From the NCBI GenBank assembly GCA_013388985.1, contig JACAEF010000049.1:1-39526 (forward strand): a stretch of DNA of 39,526 nt, written 5' to 3'. Within the stretch, counting starts at the first letter, position 1. Each line of letters begins with the position of its first letter. Below are positions 8,616 to 17,305 of the stretch, in pieces. A program made the translations under genes and the position numbers. Below the pieces are notes generated by a model, which saw nothing but the letters and a program-made list of their open reading frames with translations, did not search any database and was not told the origin of the DNA. The stretch comes from Rhodocyclaceae bacterium. GTDB lineage: Bacteria > Pseudomonadota > Gammaproteobacteria > Burkholderiales > Rhodocyclaceae.

Positions 8616-10343
8616 ATGCGCGCCAGCCAGTTCTTCATCAACACCCTCAAGGAAGCCCCCGCCGATGCCGAAGTCGTCTCGCACAAGCTGATGACGCGCG
8701 CCGGCATGATCAAGAAGCTCGCCGGCGGCATCTACACCTACATGCCGATGGGACTCAGGGTGATCCGTAAGATCGAGGCGATCATCCGCGAGGAGATGAA
8801 CCGCGCCGGCGCCATCGAGTTGTTGATGCCGATCGTGCAGCCGGCCGAACTGTGGCAGGAGACGGGGCGCTGGGACAAGATGGGGCCGGAACTGCTGCGC
8901 GTGAAGGACCGCCATCAGCGCGATTTCGTGATCCAGCCCACGTCCGAGGAAGTGATCACCGACATCGCCCGCAGCGAAATCCACAGCTGGCGTCAACTGC
9001 CGAAGAACTTCTATCACATCCAAACCAAGTTCCGCGACGAACGCCGGCCGCGCTTCGGCGTGATGCGCGGGCGCGAATTCACGATGAAGGATGCCTACTC
9101 CTTCGACCGTGATGCCGCCGGCGCCGAAAAGAGCTATCAGGCGATGTACGCCGCCTATGTGAAGATCTTCGAGCGCCTCGGCCTGAAATTCCGCGCCGTG
9201 CGTGCCGACACGGGAGCGATCGGCGGCTCGCTCTCCCACGAGTTCCAGGTGATCGCCGACACCGGCGAGGATGTGCTGGTGTATTGCCCGGATTCCGATT
9301 ACGCCGCCAACATCGAGCTCGCGGAAGCGCTGCCGGCCAGTGCCGTCCGGCCAGCGCCGACTTTGGCGATGCAAAAGGTCGCCACGCCGAACACCACGCG
9401 CTGCGAGGATGTCGCGAAGCTCCTCGGCGTGCCGCTCGAGCAGACCGTGAAGTCGATCGTGCTCGCCGTCGACACGCCGCTCGGCCCGGAGCTTTGGCTG
9501 CTCCTGGTGCGCGGCGACCACGAACTGAATGAAGTCAAGGCCGGCAAGCTCAAAGGCCTCGATCAGGGCTTCCGTTTCGCCACCGAGCCGGAGATCATCG
9601 ACCACTTCGGCTGCCCGCCGGGCTATCTGGGACCGCTCAATACCCAGAAACCGGTCAGGATCGTCGCCGACCGCACCGTCGCGAACATGGCCGATTTCAT
9701 CTCCGGCGCCAACGAGATCGGCTTCCACCTCCAAGGCATCAACTGGGGGCGCGATCTGCCGGAGCCCGACCTCGTCGCCGACATCCGCAACGTCGTCGCC
9801 GGCGACCCTTCGCCCGACGGCAAGGGCACACTCGCGATCCAGCGCGGCATCGAGGTCGGCCACGTCTTCTACCTCGGCACCAAGTATTCAGCGGCGATGA
9901 ACTGCAGCTATCTCGACGAAAACGGCAAGCCGCAGCTGATGGAGATGGGCTGCTATGGCATCGGCGTCACGCGCCTGGTCGGCGCGGCGATCGAGCAGAA
10001 CCACGACGAGAAGGGCATCATCTGGCCGGATGCGATCGCGCCGTTTACCGTAGTGATCTGCCCGGTCGGTTGGGGCAAGTCGGAGGCCGTGCGCCAGGCG
10101 GCGCTCGACCTGTACGAAAAGCTGGTCGTCTCGAACATCGACGTGATCCTCGACGACCGCGACGAGCGACCCGGCGTGATGTTCGCCGACTGGGAGCTGA
10201 TCGGCGTGCCGCATCGCGTCACTTTGGGCGAGCGCGGGCTCAAGGAGGGCATGGCCGAATACCAGCATCGCCGCGACGCGGCGGCCACCAAGGTGCCGTT
10301 GGCGGAGATCGCGGCGTTCGTGCGCGGCAGGGCATGCGTCTAG
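8616..10343 (+). CDS. proS: Prolyl-tRNA synthetase
   Basis: Charges tRNA-Pro; class II synthetase of the long bacterial type with an editing (INS) domain between motifs 2 and 3. From the ATG at 8616 (AAGGA ribosome site, [13 protein letters not shown] start) the protein has 575 residues. Motif 2 is [17 protein letters not shown] and motif 3 lies in [14 protein letters not shown] longer frame from 8535 has no family support. Residues S242-L250, at the start of the insertion domain, are encoded by a copy of the dispersed 25-bp motif. The stop overlaps the start of the next gene by 10 bp. Confidence 0.97.
   Translation: MRASQFFINTLKEAPADAEVVSHKLMTRAGMIKKLAGGIYTYMPMGLRVIRKIEAIIREEMNRAGAIELLMPIVQPAELWQETGRWDKMGPELLRVKDRHQRDFVIQPTSEEVITDIARSEIHSWRQLPKNFYHIQTKFRDERRPRFGVMRGREFTMKDAYSFDRDAAGAEKSYQAMYAAYVKIFERLGLKFRAVRADTGAIGGSLSHEFQVIADTGEDVLVYCPDSDYAANIELAEALPASAVRPAPTLAMQKVATPNTTRCEDVAKLLGVPLEQTVKSIVLAVDTPLGPELWLLLVRGDHELNEVKAGKLKGLDQGFRFATEPEIIDHFGCPPGYLGPLNTQKPVRIVADRTVANMADFISGANEIGFHLQGINWGRDLPEPDLVADIRNVVAGDPSPDGKGTLAIQRGIEVGHVFYLGTKYSAAMNCSYLDENGKPQLMEMGCYGIGVTRLVGAAIEQNHDEKGIIWPDAIAPFTVVICPVGWGKSEAVRQAALDLYEKLVVSNIDVILDDRDERPGVMFADWELIGVPHRVTLGERGLKEGMAEYQHRRDAAATKVPLAEIAAFVRGRACV
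9340..9364 (+). repeat. 25-bp dispersed motif, copy 2 (inside proS)
   Basis: All fixed positions of the motif are present within proS. Here it is read as A-V-R-P-A-P-T-L, a different reading frame from the copies in engB and comF. Confidence 0.85.
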
Positions 10344-10939
10344 CGCTGCTGGTCCTGCTGGCCTGTCTCGCAACGCAGGCCCGTGCCGGCGCCCAGAAAT
10401 ACGAGCCGCTCGCCGCCAGCGTGCAGGCCGCATTGCATGCGGCGATCGCCGATCGCGCTGCGCCGGAGCCGCAGTTTTCCAGCATCGAGGAAAAGATCGA
10501 CTGGCTCACCGAGATGTCGCGCCGCTTGGCGCGGCGCATGCCCGATCGCGCAGCGCGGCTCGAATTCCTCAAGACCGTGCGCTATGAAGCCCAACGCGCC
10601 GGCCTCGACCCGCAGCTCGTGCTGGGGCTCATCGATGTGGAGAGCGGCTTTCGCAAATATGCCGTCTCGACGGCCGGCGCGCGCGGCTACATGCAGGTGA
10701 TGCCGTTCTGGGTGGGGCTGATCGGTAATCCGGAACACAATCTGTTCCATCTGCGCACCAACCTGCGCTACGGCTGCACGATCCTGCGCCACTATCTCGA
10801 CCTCGAGAACGGCGATCTCTTTCGCGCGCTCGGCCGTTACAACGGCAGCCTCGGCCGGCCCGAATATCCGAACATGGTGCGCGCGGCATGGGAGAAACGC
10901 TGGAACTGGGGCCCGCGCGTCATTCAGGCGCGGCAGTAG
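10334..10939 (+). CDS. Lytic transglycosylase (SLT domain), secreted
   Basis: Probable periplasmic peptidoglycan lytic transglycosylase. From the ATG at 10334 the 201-residue protein starts with a signal peptide (about 1-19, [14 protein letters not shown]). The C-terminal SLT domain carries the catalytic glutamate in [12 protein letters not shown], then the family phrases [12 protein letters not shown] and [13 protein letters not shown], and Asn-Gly-Ser in [11 protein letters not shown]. It overlaps proS by 10 bp and is presumably cotranscribed with it. The last G of its TAG stop is the first base of a dispersed motif copy. Confidence 0.92.
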   Translation: MRLALLVLLACLATQARAGAQKYEPLAASVQAALHAAIADRAAPEPQFSSIEEKIDWLTEMSRRLARRMPDRAARLEFLKTVRYEAQRAGLDPQLVLGLIDVESGFRKYAVSTAGARGYMQVMPFWVGLIGNPEHNLFHLRTNLRYGCTILRHYLDLENGDLFRALGRYNGSLGRPEYPNMVRAAWEKRWNWGPRVIQARQ

Positions 10940-10963
10940 TACCGTTTCGCCAGCGCCGATTTT
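10939..10963 (+). repeat. 25-bp dispersed motif, copy 3
   Basis: Begins on the G of the lytic transglycosylase TAG stop. It has A instead of G at position 3 and otherwise fits the consensus. Its T-tail leads directly into the palindromic element at 10964. Confidence 0.8.
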
Positions 10964-11115
10964 TAGGGAAACGCTGAATAATTCTGCTGCGCGGGCGGAT
11001 GGCTACGTTGCGCGGTGCTCGGATGCTCGCCTATCTCATTGATATGTCTCGCATCCTGCGCTCCGTGCGCCTTGCCCTCCTCCCGCTCGCAACGAATTCT
11101 TCAACATTTCCTTAG
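10964..11115. mobile_element. MITE-like 150-bp imperfect palindrome
   Basis: The ends are inverted repeats: the left starts GGGAAACGCTGAATAATTC, and the right, read on the minus strand, starts AGGAAATGTTGAAGAATTC. Both are flanked by TA. The interior continues as an imperfect palindrome (GGATGCTCG against GGATGCGAG arms) centred near 11040. There is no transposase and no convincing ORF. TIRs, TA flanks and short length suggest a non-autonomous IS630/mariner-type element; the family is inferred. Confidence 0.6.
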
Positions 11116-11279
11116 ACAACGCAGCGTTTGCGAAGGGCCGCACCGAGCAAACGCGGCTTTGGCCTACGGCGCAAACCGTGACGCGCTGACCAAGCTAGAC
11201 GCCCTCATATTCGAGCGCCGCAAGGCGGCGCGAGCGGTTCCGACCCCCCCGTGAGGGGGAGAAGGGGGGCGGGCCTGCG
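11116..11279. other. GC-rich non-coding stretch with three inverted repeats
   Basis: This 164-bp gap before the ffh stop has no supported gene. It contains three hairpin-capable pairs: GCGTTTGC/GCAAACGC (11124-11131 and 11147-11154), GCGCCGC/GCGGCGC with a 3-nt loop (11215-11231), and CCCCC/GGGGG with a 4-nt loop (11246-11259). The last two could stop or stabilise the ffh transcript, but none has a T-run, so they are not called as intrinsic terminators. Confidence 0.5.
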
Positions 11280-12653
11280 CTAGCGCGGCATGCCGGGCAG
11301 GCCGCCGCGCCCCATCAAGCCTTTGGCGGCACGCAGCATCTTCGCCATGCCGCCCTTCGAGAACTGCTTCATCATCTTCTGCGTCTGCTCGAACTGGTTG
11401 AGCAGGCGGTTGACTTCCTGCACCGGCACGCCGGCGCCAGCCGCGATGCGGCGCTTGCGGCTGGCCTTGATGATCTCGGGCTTGGCGCGCTCGGCCGGCG
11501 TCATCGAGTTGATGATGCCCTCGATGCGGCGGATCGCCTTGTCCTCGACCGCGCCGCCGGCCTGCTGGGCCAGGGCGCCGAACTGCGCCGGCAGCTTGTC
11601 GAGAAGCGCCCCCATGCCCCCCATGCTGCGCATCTGACCGATCTGCTCCTTGAAGTCGTTGAGATCGAAGCCCTTGCCGGACTTCATCTTCTTGACGAAC
11701 GCCTGGGCCTTTTCCTGATCGACGCTGCGGTGCGCCTCCTCGACCAGACTGAGGATGTCGCCCATGCCGAGGATGCGGCTGGCCATGCGCTCGGGATGGA
11801 ACTCCTCGATACCGGTGAGCTTCTCGCCGACACCGGCGAACTTGAGCGGCTTGCCGGTGACATGCCGCACCGACAGCGCCGCGCCGCCGCGCGCATCGCC
11901 GTCGAGCTTGGTGAGGATCACGCCAGTGAGCGGCAAAGCGTCATTGAAGGCTTTGGCGGTATTGACCGCATCCTGGCCCTGCATCGCATCGACGACGAAC
12001 AAGGTCTCGATCGGCTTCAACTGGTCGTGGAGCGCACGGATCTCCGCCATCATTGCGTCGTCGATCGCCAGCCGGCCGGCGGTATCGACGAACAGCACGT
12101 CATAAAAATGACGTTTCGCATGATCGAGCGCAGCCGCCGCGATCTCGGCGGGCTTTTGCCCCGCGTGCGAGGGGAAAAAGTCGATGCCCACCTGCGCGCA
12201 GACGGTTTTCAGCTGCTCGATGGCCGCCGGACGATAGACGTCGCAGGAAACCGCCAGCACCTTCTTCTTCTGACGCTCTTTCAGCCACTTGCCGAGCTTG
12301 GCGGTCGTCGTCGTCTTGCCCGCGCCCTGCAGGCCCGCCATCAGGATGATCGCCGGCGGCTGGCAGGCGAGATCGAGCCCCGTCTTCGCGCCGCCCATGA
12401 GCTCCGTCAGTTCGCGATGCACCACGCCGACGAGCGCCTGGCCGGGAGTGAGCGAACCGACGACCTCCTGGCCCAGCGCCTTTTCCTTGACGCGGGTAAT
12501 GAACTCCTTGACGACCGGCAAGGCGACATCGGCTTCCAGCAGCGCCATGCGCACCTCGCGCAGCATCTCCTGGATGTTGTCTTCGGTCAGGCGCGCCTGG
12601 CCGCGCAGCGTCTTGACGACCTTGGCGAGCCGTTGGGTCAGATTGTCGAGCAT
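11280..12653 (-). CDS. ffh: Signal recognition particle protein Ffh (SRP54)
   Basis: GTPase that binds signal sequences of nascent membrane proteins together with 4.5S RNA and docks with FtsY. The 457-residue protein has the N-domain, a G-domain P-loop GLQGAGKTTTTAKL (about 108-121), DTAGR, TKLDGDARGG, and a methionine-rich M-domain from about 330 with the GMGALLDKLP and KMLRAAKGLMGRGG stretches. It is divergent from ypjD, 23 bp away, the same neighbourhood as in E. coli. Confidence 0.98.
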   Translation of the reverse strand: MLDNLTQRLAKVVKTLRGQARLTEDNIQEMLREVRMALLEADVALPVVKEFITRVKEKALGQEVVGSLTPGQALVGVVHRELTELMGGAKTGLDLACQPPAIILMAGLQGAGKTTTTAKLGKWLKERQKKKVLAVSCDVYRPAAIEQLKTVCAQVGIDFFPSHAGQKPAEIAAAALDHAKRHFYDVLFVDTAGRLAIDDAMMAEIRALHDQLKPIETLFVVDAMQGQDAVNTAKAFNDALPLTGVILTKLDGDARGGAALSVRHVTGKPLKFAGVGEKLTGIEEFHPERMASRILGMGDILSLVEEAHRSVDQEKAQAFVKKMKSGKGFDLNDFKEQIGQMRSMGGMGALLDKLPAQFGALAQQAGGAVEDKAIRRIEGIINSMTPAERAKPEIIKASRKRRIAAGAGVPVQEVNRLLNQFEQTQKMMKQFSKGGMAKMLRAAKGLMGRGGLPGMPR

Positions 12654-12676
12654 GGGGCTTGGTGTAGACTCCGGAT

Positions 12677-13525
12677 ATGCCGACGATTTTACTGCATCCC
12701 CCCGTCCCGCACCTCTTGGCTGCGCTGCTGTATGTCGGTCTGGCGATCCATTTCTGGCGCACCCGCTGGCGCGGCGCGGTGCTCGACCAGCCGGTCAAGG
12801 GGCTGGCCGTCTGGGAACGGCTGTGGCTGCTCATCGCGCTAGTGATGCATGGAGCGACCCTGGGACTCGAGGTCCATCCCGGCGACGAATCGACGCGTTT
12901 CGGCTTCGCGGTCGCCCTGTCGCTGATGATGTGGCTGGCGGTGGCCTTCTACTGGGTCGAAAGCTTCTACGCACGCATGGAAGGCCTGCAGATGCTGGGG
13001 CTGCCGCTGGCCGCCGCCTGCGTCCTGCTGCCGCTCCTGATCCCCAGCCAGCACATCCTGGCCAACGCCGGCTCCCCGGCATTCCGCTTTCATCTGCTGA
13101 TGGCGATGCTCGCCTACAGCCTGTTTACCCTGGCCGCACTGCATGCCATCCTGATGGCGGTCACGGAAAAACGTCTGCATCGCGGCCGCATGACGCCGCT
13201 GTTCGCCGGCCTGCCACCGCTCTTGACGATGGAAAAGCTGCTGTTCCGGCTGATTCACATCGCCTTCTTCCTGCTCACGCTCACCCTGGTCTCGGGAATC
13301 CTCTTTTCCGAGCAGATCTTCGGCCAGGCGCTGCCGTTCAATCACAAGACGGTGTTTGCCGTTTTGTCGTGGATCATTTTTGCCTTGTTGCTCGCCGGGC
13401 GCCGTTTCCGCGGCTGGCGGGGAAAGATCGCGCTGCGCTGGACGCTGGCGGGTTTCGTCACGCTCCTGCTCGCCTACGTCGGCAGCCGTTTCGTGCTTGA
13501 AGTCCTGCTCGGTCGTCCCGGCTGA
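12677..13525 (+). CDS. ypjD: YpjD/CcsA-like cytochrome c assembly family membrane protein
   Basis: 282-residue inner-membrane protein with about eight hydrophobic segments. It resembles E. coli YpjD, a member of the CcsA/CcmC haem-handling superfamily; whether YpjD moves haem is not established. Histidines that could face haem are visible in the membrane core (HLLMAMLAYSLFTL near 139 and RLIHIAFFLL near 195). It is coupled to the next gene by a TGATG overlap. The order ffh-ypjD-CorB-like is the proteobacterial norm. Confidence 0.88.
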   Translation: MPTILLHPPVPHLLAALLYVGLAIHFWRTRWRGAVLDQPVKGLAVWERLWLLIALVMHGATLGLEVHPGDESTRFGFAVALSLMMWLAVAFYWVESFYARMEGLQMLGLPLAAACVLLPLLIPSQHILANAGSPAFRFHLLMAMLAYSLFTLAALHAILMAVTEKRLHRGRMTPLFAGLPPLLTMEKLLFRLIHIAFFLLTLTLVSGILFSEQIFGQALPFNHKTVFAVLSWIIFALLLAGRRFRGWRGKIALRWTLAGFVTLLLAYVGSRFVLEVLLGRPG

Positions 13526-14781
13526 TGGGTGACTACCCACTCTCGACCCAGTCCATCGCGCTCGTGATGCTGCTGGTGCTATCGGGCTTCTTTTCGATGT
13601 CCGAAACCAGCATGATGGCGGCCAACCGCTACCGCCTGCGCCACCTCGCCAGCCAGGGCCATCGCGGCGCGCAATTGGCGCTGCGTCTGATCGCCAGCAC
13701 CGACAAGATGCTGGGCGTCATCCTGCTCGGCAACAATCTGGTGAATGCGGCGGCGGCCACCCTGGTCTCGGTGATCGCGATCGAGCTCTTCGGCGGCGAG
13801 GAATGGGCGCTGGCTGCCGGCACCCTGTTCATTACTTTCGCCATTCTGGTGTTTTCGGAGATCACGCCGAAGATCATCGGCGCGGCGAATGCCGAACGGA
13901 TCGCGGTGATCCTCGCCTTCCTGCTCTGGCCGTTGTTGCGCCTGAGCTATCCGGTGGTCTGGTTCATCAACCTGTTCGCCACGGGCCTGCTGAAGGTCCT
14001 CCGCCTCGAACCGGCAGGGGAACCCGCCGCGCTCACCACCGAAGAGTTGCGCACCGTGGTGCTGGAATCGGGCCGTTATCTGCCGGAGGCCCACCGCGAC
14101 ATCCTCGTCAATCTGTTCGACCTCGAGCACATCACCGTCGAGGACATCATGACGCCGCGCGGCGAGCTCGAGAGCATCGACATCACCGCGCCGATCGACG
14201 AGATTCGCGACCAGCTGGCCACCAGTTTCCATACCCGCCTGCCGGTCTATGAAGGCGAGCCGGGCAACGTCATCGGCATCCTGCATCTGCGCCGCCTGGT
14301 GGCGCTGGTTCTCGGCGGCGAGATCGACCACGCGACGCTGCGGGAGAACCTGGCCGCCCCCTACTTCATTCCGGCCGAAACGCATGCCTATGACCAGCTG
14401 CGCTTCTTCCGCGAAAACCGCCAGCGGCTCGGCCTGGTCGTCGATGAATATGGCGAATTGCTCGGCCTGGTGACGATCGAAGACATCATCGAGGAGATCG
14501 TCGGCAAGTTCACCACCAGCATGCCGGGCAGCGAGGCGCTGATCCACTGGAATGAGGATGGCACCGCCCTGGTCGATGGCGGACATAGCCTGCGGGAAAT
14601 CAACCGCGCCCTGGGGCTGGATCTGCCCATCGATGGCCCCAAGACCCTGAACGGCCTGATCCTCGAACATCTGCGCGACATTCCCGAAATCGGCGTCGGC
14701 CTGCGCATCAACGGCATCCCGATGGAAGTCATCCAGACCGAGAATCGCCGCGTGAAAGTGGTGAAAATCCATCGTCCCTGA
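13525..14781 (+). CDS. HlyC/CorC (CNNM) family transporter with CBS domains
   Basis: 418-residue membrane protein of the CorB/YfjD (CNNM) type, implicated in Mg2+/Co2+ efflux or resistance. The N-terminal DUF21 (CNNM) domain has about four membrane segments (about 5-175) with the small-residue phrase GNNLVNAAAATLVS. A CBS pair follows (about 200-325, with DIMTPRGELESID and LVVDEYGELLGLVTIEDIIEEI). A CorC_HlyC domain (about 335-418) closes the protein. Its start overlaps the ypjD stop by one base, implying coupled translation. Confidence 0.93.
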   Translation: MGDYPLSTQSIALVMLLVLSGFFSMSETSMMAANRYRLRHLASQGHRGAQLALRLIASTDKMLGVILLGNNLVNAAAATLVSVIAIELFGGEEWALAAGTLFITFAILVFSEITPKIIGAANAERIAVILAFLLWPLLRLSYPVVWFINLFATGLLKVLRLEPAGEPAALTTEELRTVVLESGRYLPEAHRDILVNLFDLEHITVEDIMTPRGELESIDITAPIDEIRDQLATSFHTRLPVYEGEPGNVIGILHLRRLVALVLGGEIDHATLRENLAAPYFIPAETHAYDQLRFFRENRQRLGLVVDEYGELLGLVTIEDIIEEIVGKFTTSMPGSEALIHWNEDGTALVDGGHSLREINRALGLDLPIDGPKTLNGLILEHLRDIPEIGVGLRINGIPMEVIQTENRRVKVVKIHRP

Positions 14782-14825
14782 TGTCATGCTGCCTCGCCGC
14801 GGCGGAAAAGGCGGGCTATTCCGTC

Positions 14826-14854
14826 TTTACAATAAGGCGCCGGCAAGGCATTAT
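14826..14854 (+). promoter_or_regulatory. candidate sigma70 promoter for pilC-pilD
   Basis: TTTACA (14826-14831), 17-bp spacer, CATTAT (14849-14854), about 30 bp before the pilC start. The -10 is a four-of-six match. A promoter is expected here because pilC is not coupled to the gene upstream. Confidence 0.4.
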
Positions 14855-14883
14855 CACTCTGCATAAATTCGCAAGGAGCGGGC

Positions 14884-16098
14884 ATGGCAACAGCCAAACG
14901 GGATGATTTCCTGGCAATCTACAATTGGGAAGGCAAGGACAAGAGTGGCAAGCTGATCCGCGGCGAGCTGCGCGCCGCCTCGCCGACGGTCGTGCGCACC
15001 ACGCTGCGCCGCCAGGGCATCCTCGTCACCAAGGTCGCCAAGCAGTCCTTTCGCAGCCGCGGCAAGGTCACCGACAAGGACATCACCTTGTTTACGCGCC
15101 AGATGGCGACGATGATGAAATCGGGCGTGCCGCTCTTGCAAGCCTTCGACATCGTCGCCAAGGGGGCGAGCAATCCGGCACTGACCAAGCTGATCCTCGA
15201 CATCAAGACCGATGTGGAGACGGGCGCGGCGCTGAACCAGGCATTCCGCAAGCATCCGCTCTATTTCGAGCCGCTCTACTGCAATCTGGTCGAAGCCGGC
15301 GAGCAGGCCGGCATCCTCGATCAGGTGCTCGACCGTCTGGCCACCTACAAGGAGAAGACCCAGGCGCTCATCGCCAAGATCAAGAGCGCGCTGTTCTACC
15401 CGATCTCGGTACTGGTCGTCGCCTTCATCGTCACCGCGGTGATCATGATCTACGTCGTGCCGCAGTTCAAGAAGGTGTTCACCAGCTTCGGTGCCGACCT
15501 GCCGGGGCCGACCCTGGTGGTGATGGCGATTTCCGACTACTTCGTCGAATACTGGTACATCATCTTCGGTGTGCTGTTCGGTGGCCTCTACGCCTTCTTC
15601 TATTTCTGGAAACGTTCCGAGAAGATGCAGATGTTCATGGATCGGCTGGCGCTGCGCCTGCCGATCTTCGGCGAAGTGATCCGCAAGGCCACGCTCGCGC
15701 GCTGGACGCGCACCTTGTCGACGATGTTCGCGGCGGGCGTGCCGCTCGTCGAGGCGCTCGATTCGGTCGGCGGCGCCTCGGGCAACTACATCTACCGCGA
15801 GGCGACGAAGCAGATCAAGGCGGAAGTCAGCACCGGTTCGAGTCTGACGGTGGCGATGCAGAACACCGGCGTGTTCCCGAACATGGCAGTCCAGATGATC
15901 TCGATCGGCGAGGAATCCGGCCAGATCGACGCGATGAGCGGCAAGGTCGCCGATTTCTACGAGCAGGAGGTCGATGACGCGGTCGCGCGGCTCTCCAGCC
16001 TGATGGAGCCGATGATCATGGTCGTGCTTGGCGTGCTCATCGGCGGCATCATCATCGCGATGTATCTGCCGATCTTCAAGCTCGGCGCGGTCGTCTGA
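14884..16098 (+). CDS. pilC: Type IV pilus inner-membrane platform protein PilC
   Basis: Platform protein that transmits ATPase motion (PilB/PilT) to pilin polymerisation. The 404-residue protein has two GspF domains (about 70-195 and 275-395), with repeated RQMATMMKSGVPLLQAFD and RTLSTMFAAGVPLVEALD signatures, and three membrane segments (about 170-195, 220-240, 375-395). A GGAG ribosome site precedes the ATG. It is followed by pilD three bases later. Unusually pilB is not directly upstream; a CorC-type gene is. Confidence 0.96.
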   Translation: MATAKRDDFLAIYNWEGKDKSGKLIRGELRAASPTVVRTTLRRQGILVTKVAKQSFRSRGKVTDKDITLFTRQMATMMKSGVPLLQAFDIVAKGASNPALTKLILDIKTDVETGAALNQAFRKHPLYFEPLYCNLVEAGEQAGILDQVLDRLATYKEKTQALIAKIKSALFYPISVLVVAFIVTAVIMIYVVPQFKKVFTSFGADLPGPTLVVMAISDYFVEYWYIIFGVLFGGLYAFFYFWKRSEKMQMFMDRLALRLPIFGEVIRKATLARWTRTLSTMFAAGVPLVEALDSVGGASGNYIYREATKQIKAEVSTGSSLTVAMQNTGVFPNMAVQMISIGEESGQIDAMSGKVADFYEQEVDDAVARLSSLMEPMIMVVLGVLIGGIIIAMYLPIFKLGAVV

Positions 16099-16101
16099 CC
16101 G

Positions 16102-16950
16102 ATGGCCAGTCTCGATCCGACGACGCTCGCCGTCGTCTGCGGCGTGTTCGGGCTCTTGATCGGCAGCTTTTTGAACGTCGTCATCCACCGGCTGCCGTTG
16201 ATCATGGAGCGCGAGTGGCAAATGCAATGCGCCGAGCTTGCCGGCAAGCCCCAGCCTTCTTTCGAGCCGCTCTCGCTGCTTGCGCCGCGTTCGCGCTGCC
16301 CGCACTGCGGCCACATGATCGGCGCGCTGGAAAACATCCCGATCCTCAGCTATCTGCTGCTCAAAGGGCGCTGCAAGGGCTGCGGCAAGCCCATCGGCGT
16401 GCGCTATCCGCTGGTCGAGGCGGCGACCGGCCTGCTCTTCGGCTATGCGGCCTGGCGCTTCGGCGTCACGCTGGCCCTGGGCGGCGCCCTGTTGTTCATC
16501 GCCGCACTGATCAGCCTGACCTTCATCGATGCCGACACCCAGCTGCTGCCGGACGACATCACCCTGCCGCTCCTCTGGGCCGGGCTGCTGCTCAACTTAA
16601 ACGGTACCTTCGCGCCGCTCGCCGACGCCGTTATCGGCGCGGCGGCCGGCTATCTGGCGCTTTGGCTGGTGTATTGGGCCTTCAGGCTTGCCACCGGCAA
16701 GGAAGGCATGGGCTACGGCGACTTCAAGCTGCTCGCCGCGATCGGCGCCTGGTTCGGCTGGCAGATGCTGCCCCTGGTGATCCTGCTCTCCTCGCTGGTG
16801 GGAGCCGTGGTCGGCATCGCCTTGATCGCGCTGGCGCGGCACGGCCGCAACGTGCCGATCCCGTTCGGTCCTTACCTCGCCGCCGCGGGCGTCATCGCCC
16901 TGTTCTGGGGCAAGCCGCTCAATCAGGCCTGGCTGGGCCTGCTCTATTGA
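16102..16950 (+). CDS. pilD: Prepilin peptidase / N-methyltransferase PilD
   Basis: Cleaves the leader from type IV prepilins and related pseudopilins and methylates the new N-terminus. The 282-residue membrane protein is full length. The N-terminal cytoplasmic zinc site has C66, C69, C91 and C94 (CPHCG, CKGCG). The aspartyl protease residues are in FIDADTQLLPDD (D143/D145) and GYGDFKLL (D207). One PilD would be expected to process both T4P and MSHA pilins, which links it to the msh block at 29.8-36 kb. Confidence 0.97.
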   Translation: MASLDPTTLAVVCGVFGLLIGSFLNVVIHRLPLIMEREWQMQCAELAGKPQPSFEPLSLLAPRSRCPHCGHMIGALENIPILSYLLLKGRCKGCGKPIGVRYPLVEAATGLLFGYAAWRFGVTLALGGALLFIAALISLTFIDADTQLLPDDITLPLLWAGLLLNLNGTFAPLADAVIGAAAGYLALWLVYWAFRLATGKEGMGYGDFKLLAAIGAWFGWQMLPLVILLSSLVGAVVGIALIALARHGRNVPIPFGPYLAAAGVIALFWGKPLNQAWLGLLY

Positions 16951-16957
16951 ATTTGCG

Positions 16958-16991
16958 GACTTTCGCACTTATTTAGCGCGCCGCGAAAGTC
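16958..16991. repeat. 9-bp inverted repeat between pilD and fmdB
   Basis: GACTTTCGC (16958-16966) pairs with GCGAAAGTC (16983-16991) across a 16-nt loop. It starts 8 bp after the pilD stop and its right arm reaches the expected -35 region of the fmdB promoter. It could be a weak terminator for pilD or an operator for fmdB; the sequence does not decide. Confidence 0.45.
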
Positions 16992-17007
16992 TTTCCCGCC
17001 AGCATCT

Positions 17008-17013
17008 TATAAT
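17008..17013 (+). promoter_or_regulatory. -10 element upstream of fmdB
   Basis: A perfect TATAAT lies 23 bp before the fmdB ATG. The matching -35 is poor (around 16985-16990) and falls in the right arm of the inverted repeat at 16983-16991, suggesting regulated or activator-dependent use. Confidence 0.45.
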
Positions 17014-17036
17014 TCGCTAAATTTTTGGAGAAAACC

Positions 17037-17297
17037 ATGCCGATCTACGCTTATCGTTGCAGTCAGTGCGGTTTCGAGAAGGATGTCCTGCAAAAGATGT
17101 CCGACCCGCCGCTGACGACCTGCCCGGAATGCCAACAGGAAACCTTCAGCAAGCAGCTGACCGCCGCCGGCTTCCAGTTGAAGGGCAGCGGTTGGTATCA
17201 GACCGACTTCAAGAACGGCAGCAGCAAGCCCGCCGCCAAGGCGGATACGCCACCCCCTTGCCAGGGCGGCACGGGAAGCTGCGCCTGCGGTAGCTGA
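17037..17297 (+). CDS. FmdB family zinc-ribbon protein
   Basis: 86-residue protein with a four-cysteine zinc ribbon (C8, C11, C29, C32; YRCSQCG and TCPECQ), of the FmdB/CxxC_CxxC_SSSS family. A conserved GFQLKGSGWYQTDF segment follows, then a low-complexity tail with three extra cysteines (CQGG, CACGS). The role is unknown; regulatory functions have been suggested for family members. The ATG at 17037 follows a GGAG site; an in-frame TTG at 17025 is less likely. It opens the fmdB-DUF502-aspS run. Confidence 0.9.
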   Translation: MPIYAYRCSQCGFEKDVLQKMSDPPLTTCPECQQETFSKQLTAAGFQLKGSGWYQTDFKNGSSKPAAKADTPPPCQGGTGSCACGS

Positions 17298-17305
17298 GCG
17301 GCGGC

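Noticed and set aside
8595-9863. 422-residue minus-strand open frame opposite proS
   Set aside because: Antisense shadow of proS with His/Arg/Asp-rich nonsense composition.
11015-11254. 79-residue open frame between the lytic transglycosylase and ffh
   Set aside because: It begins inside the palindromic element, has no ribosome-binding site and no family resemblance.
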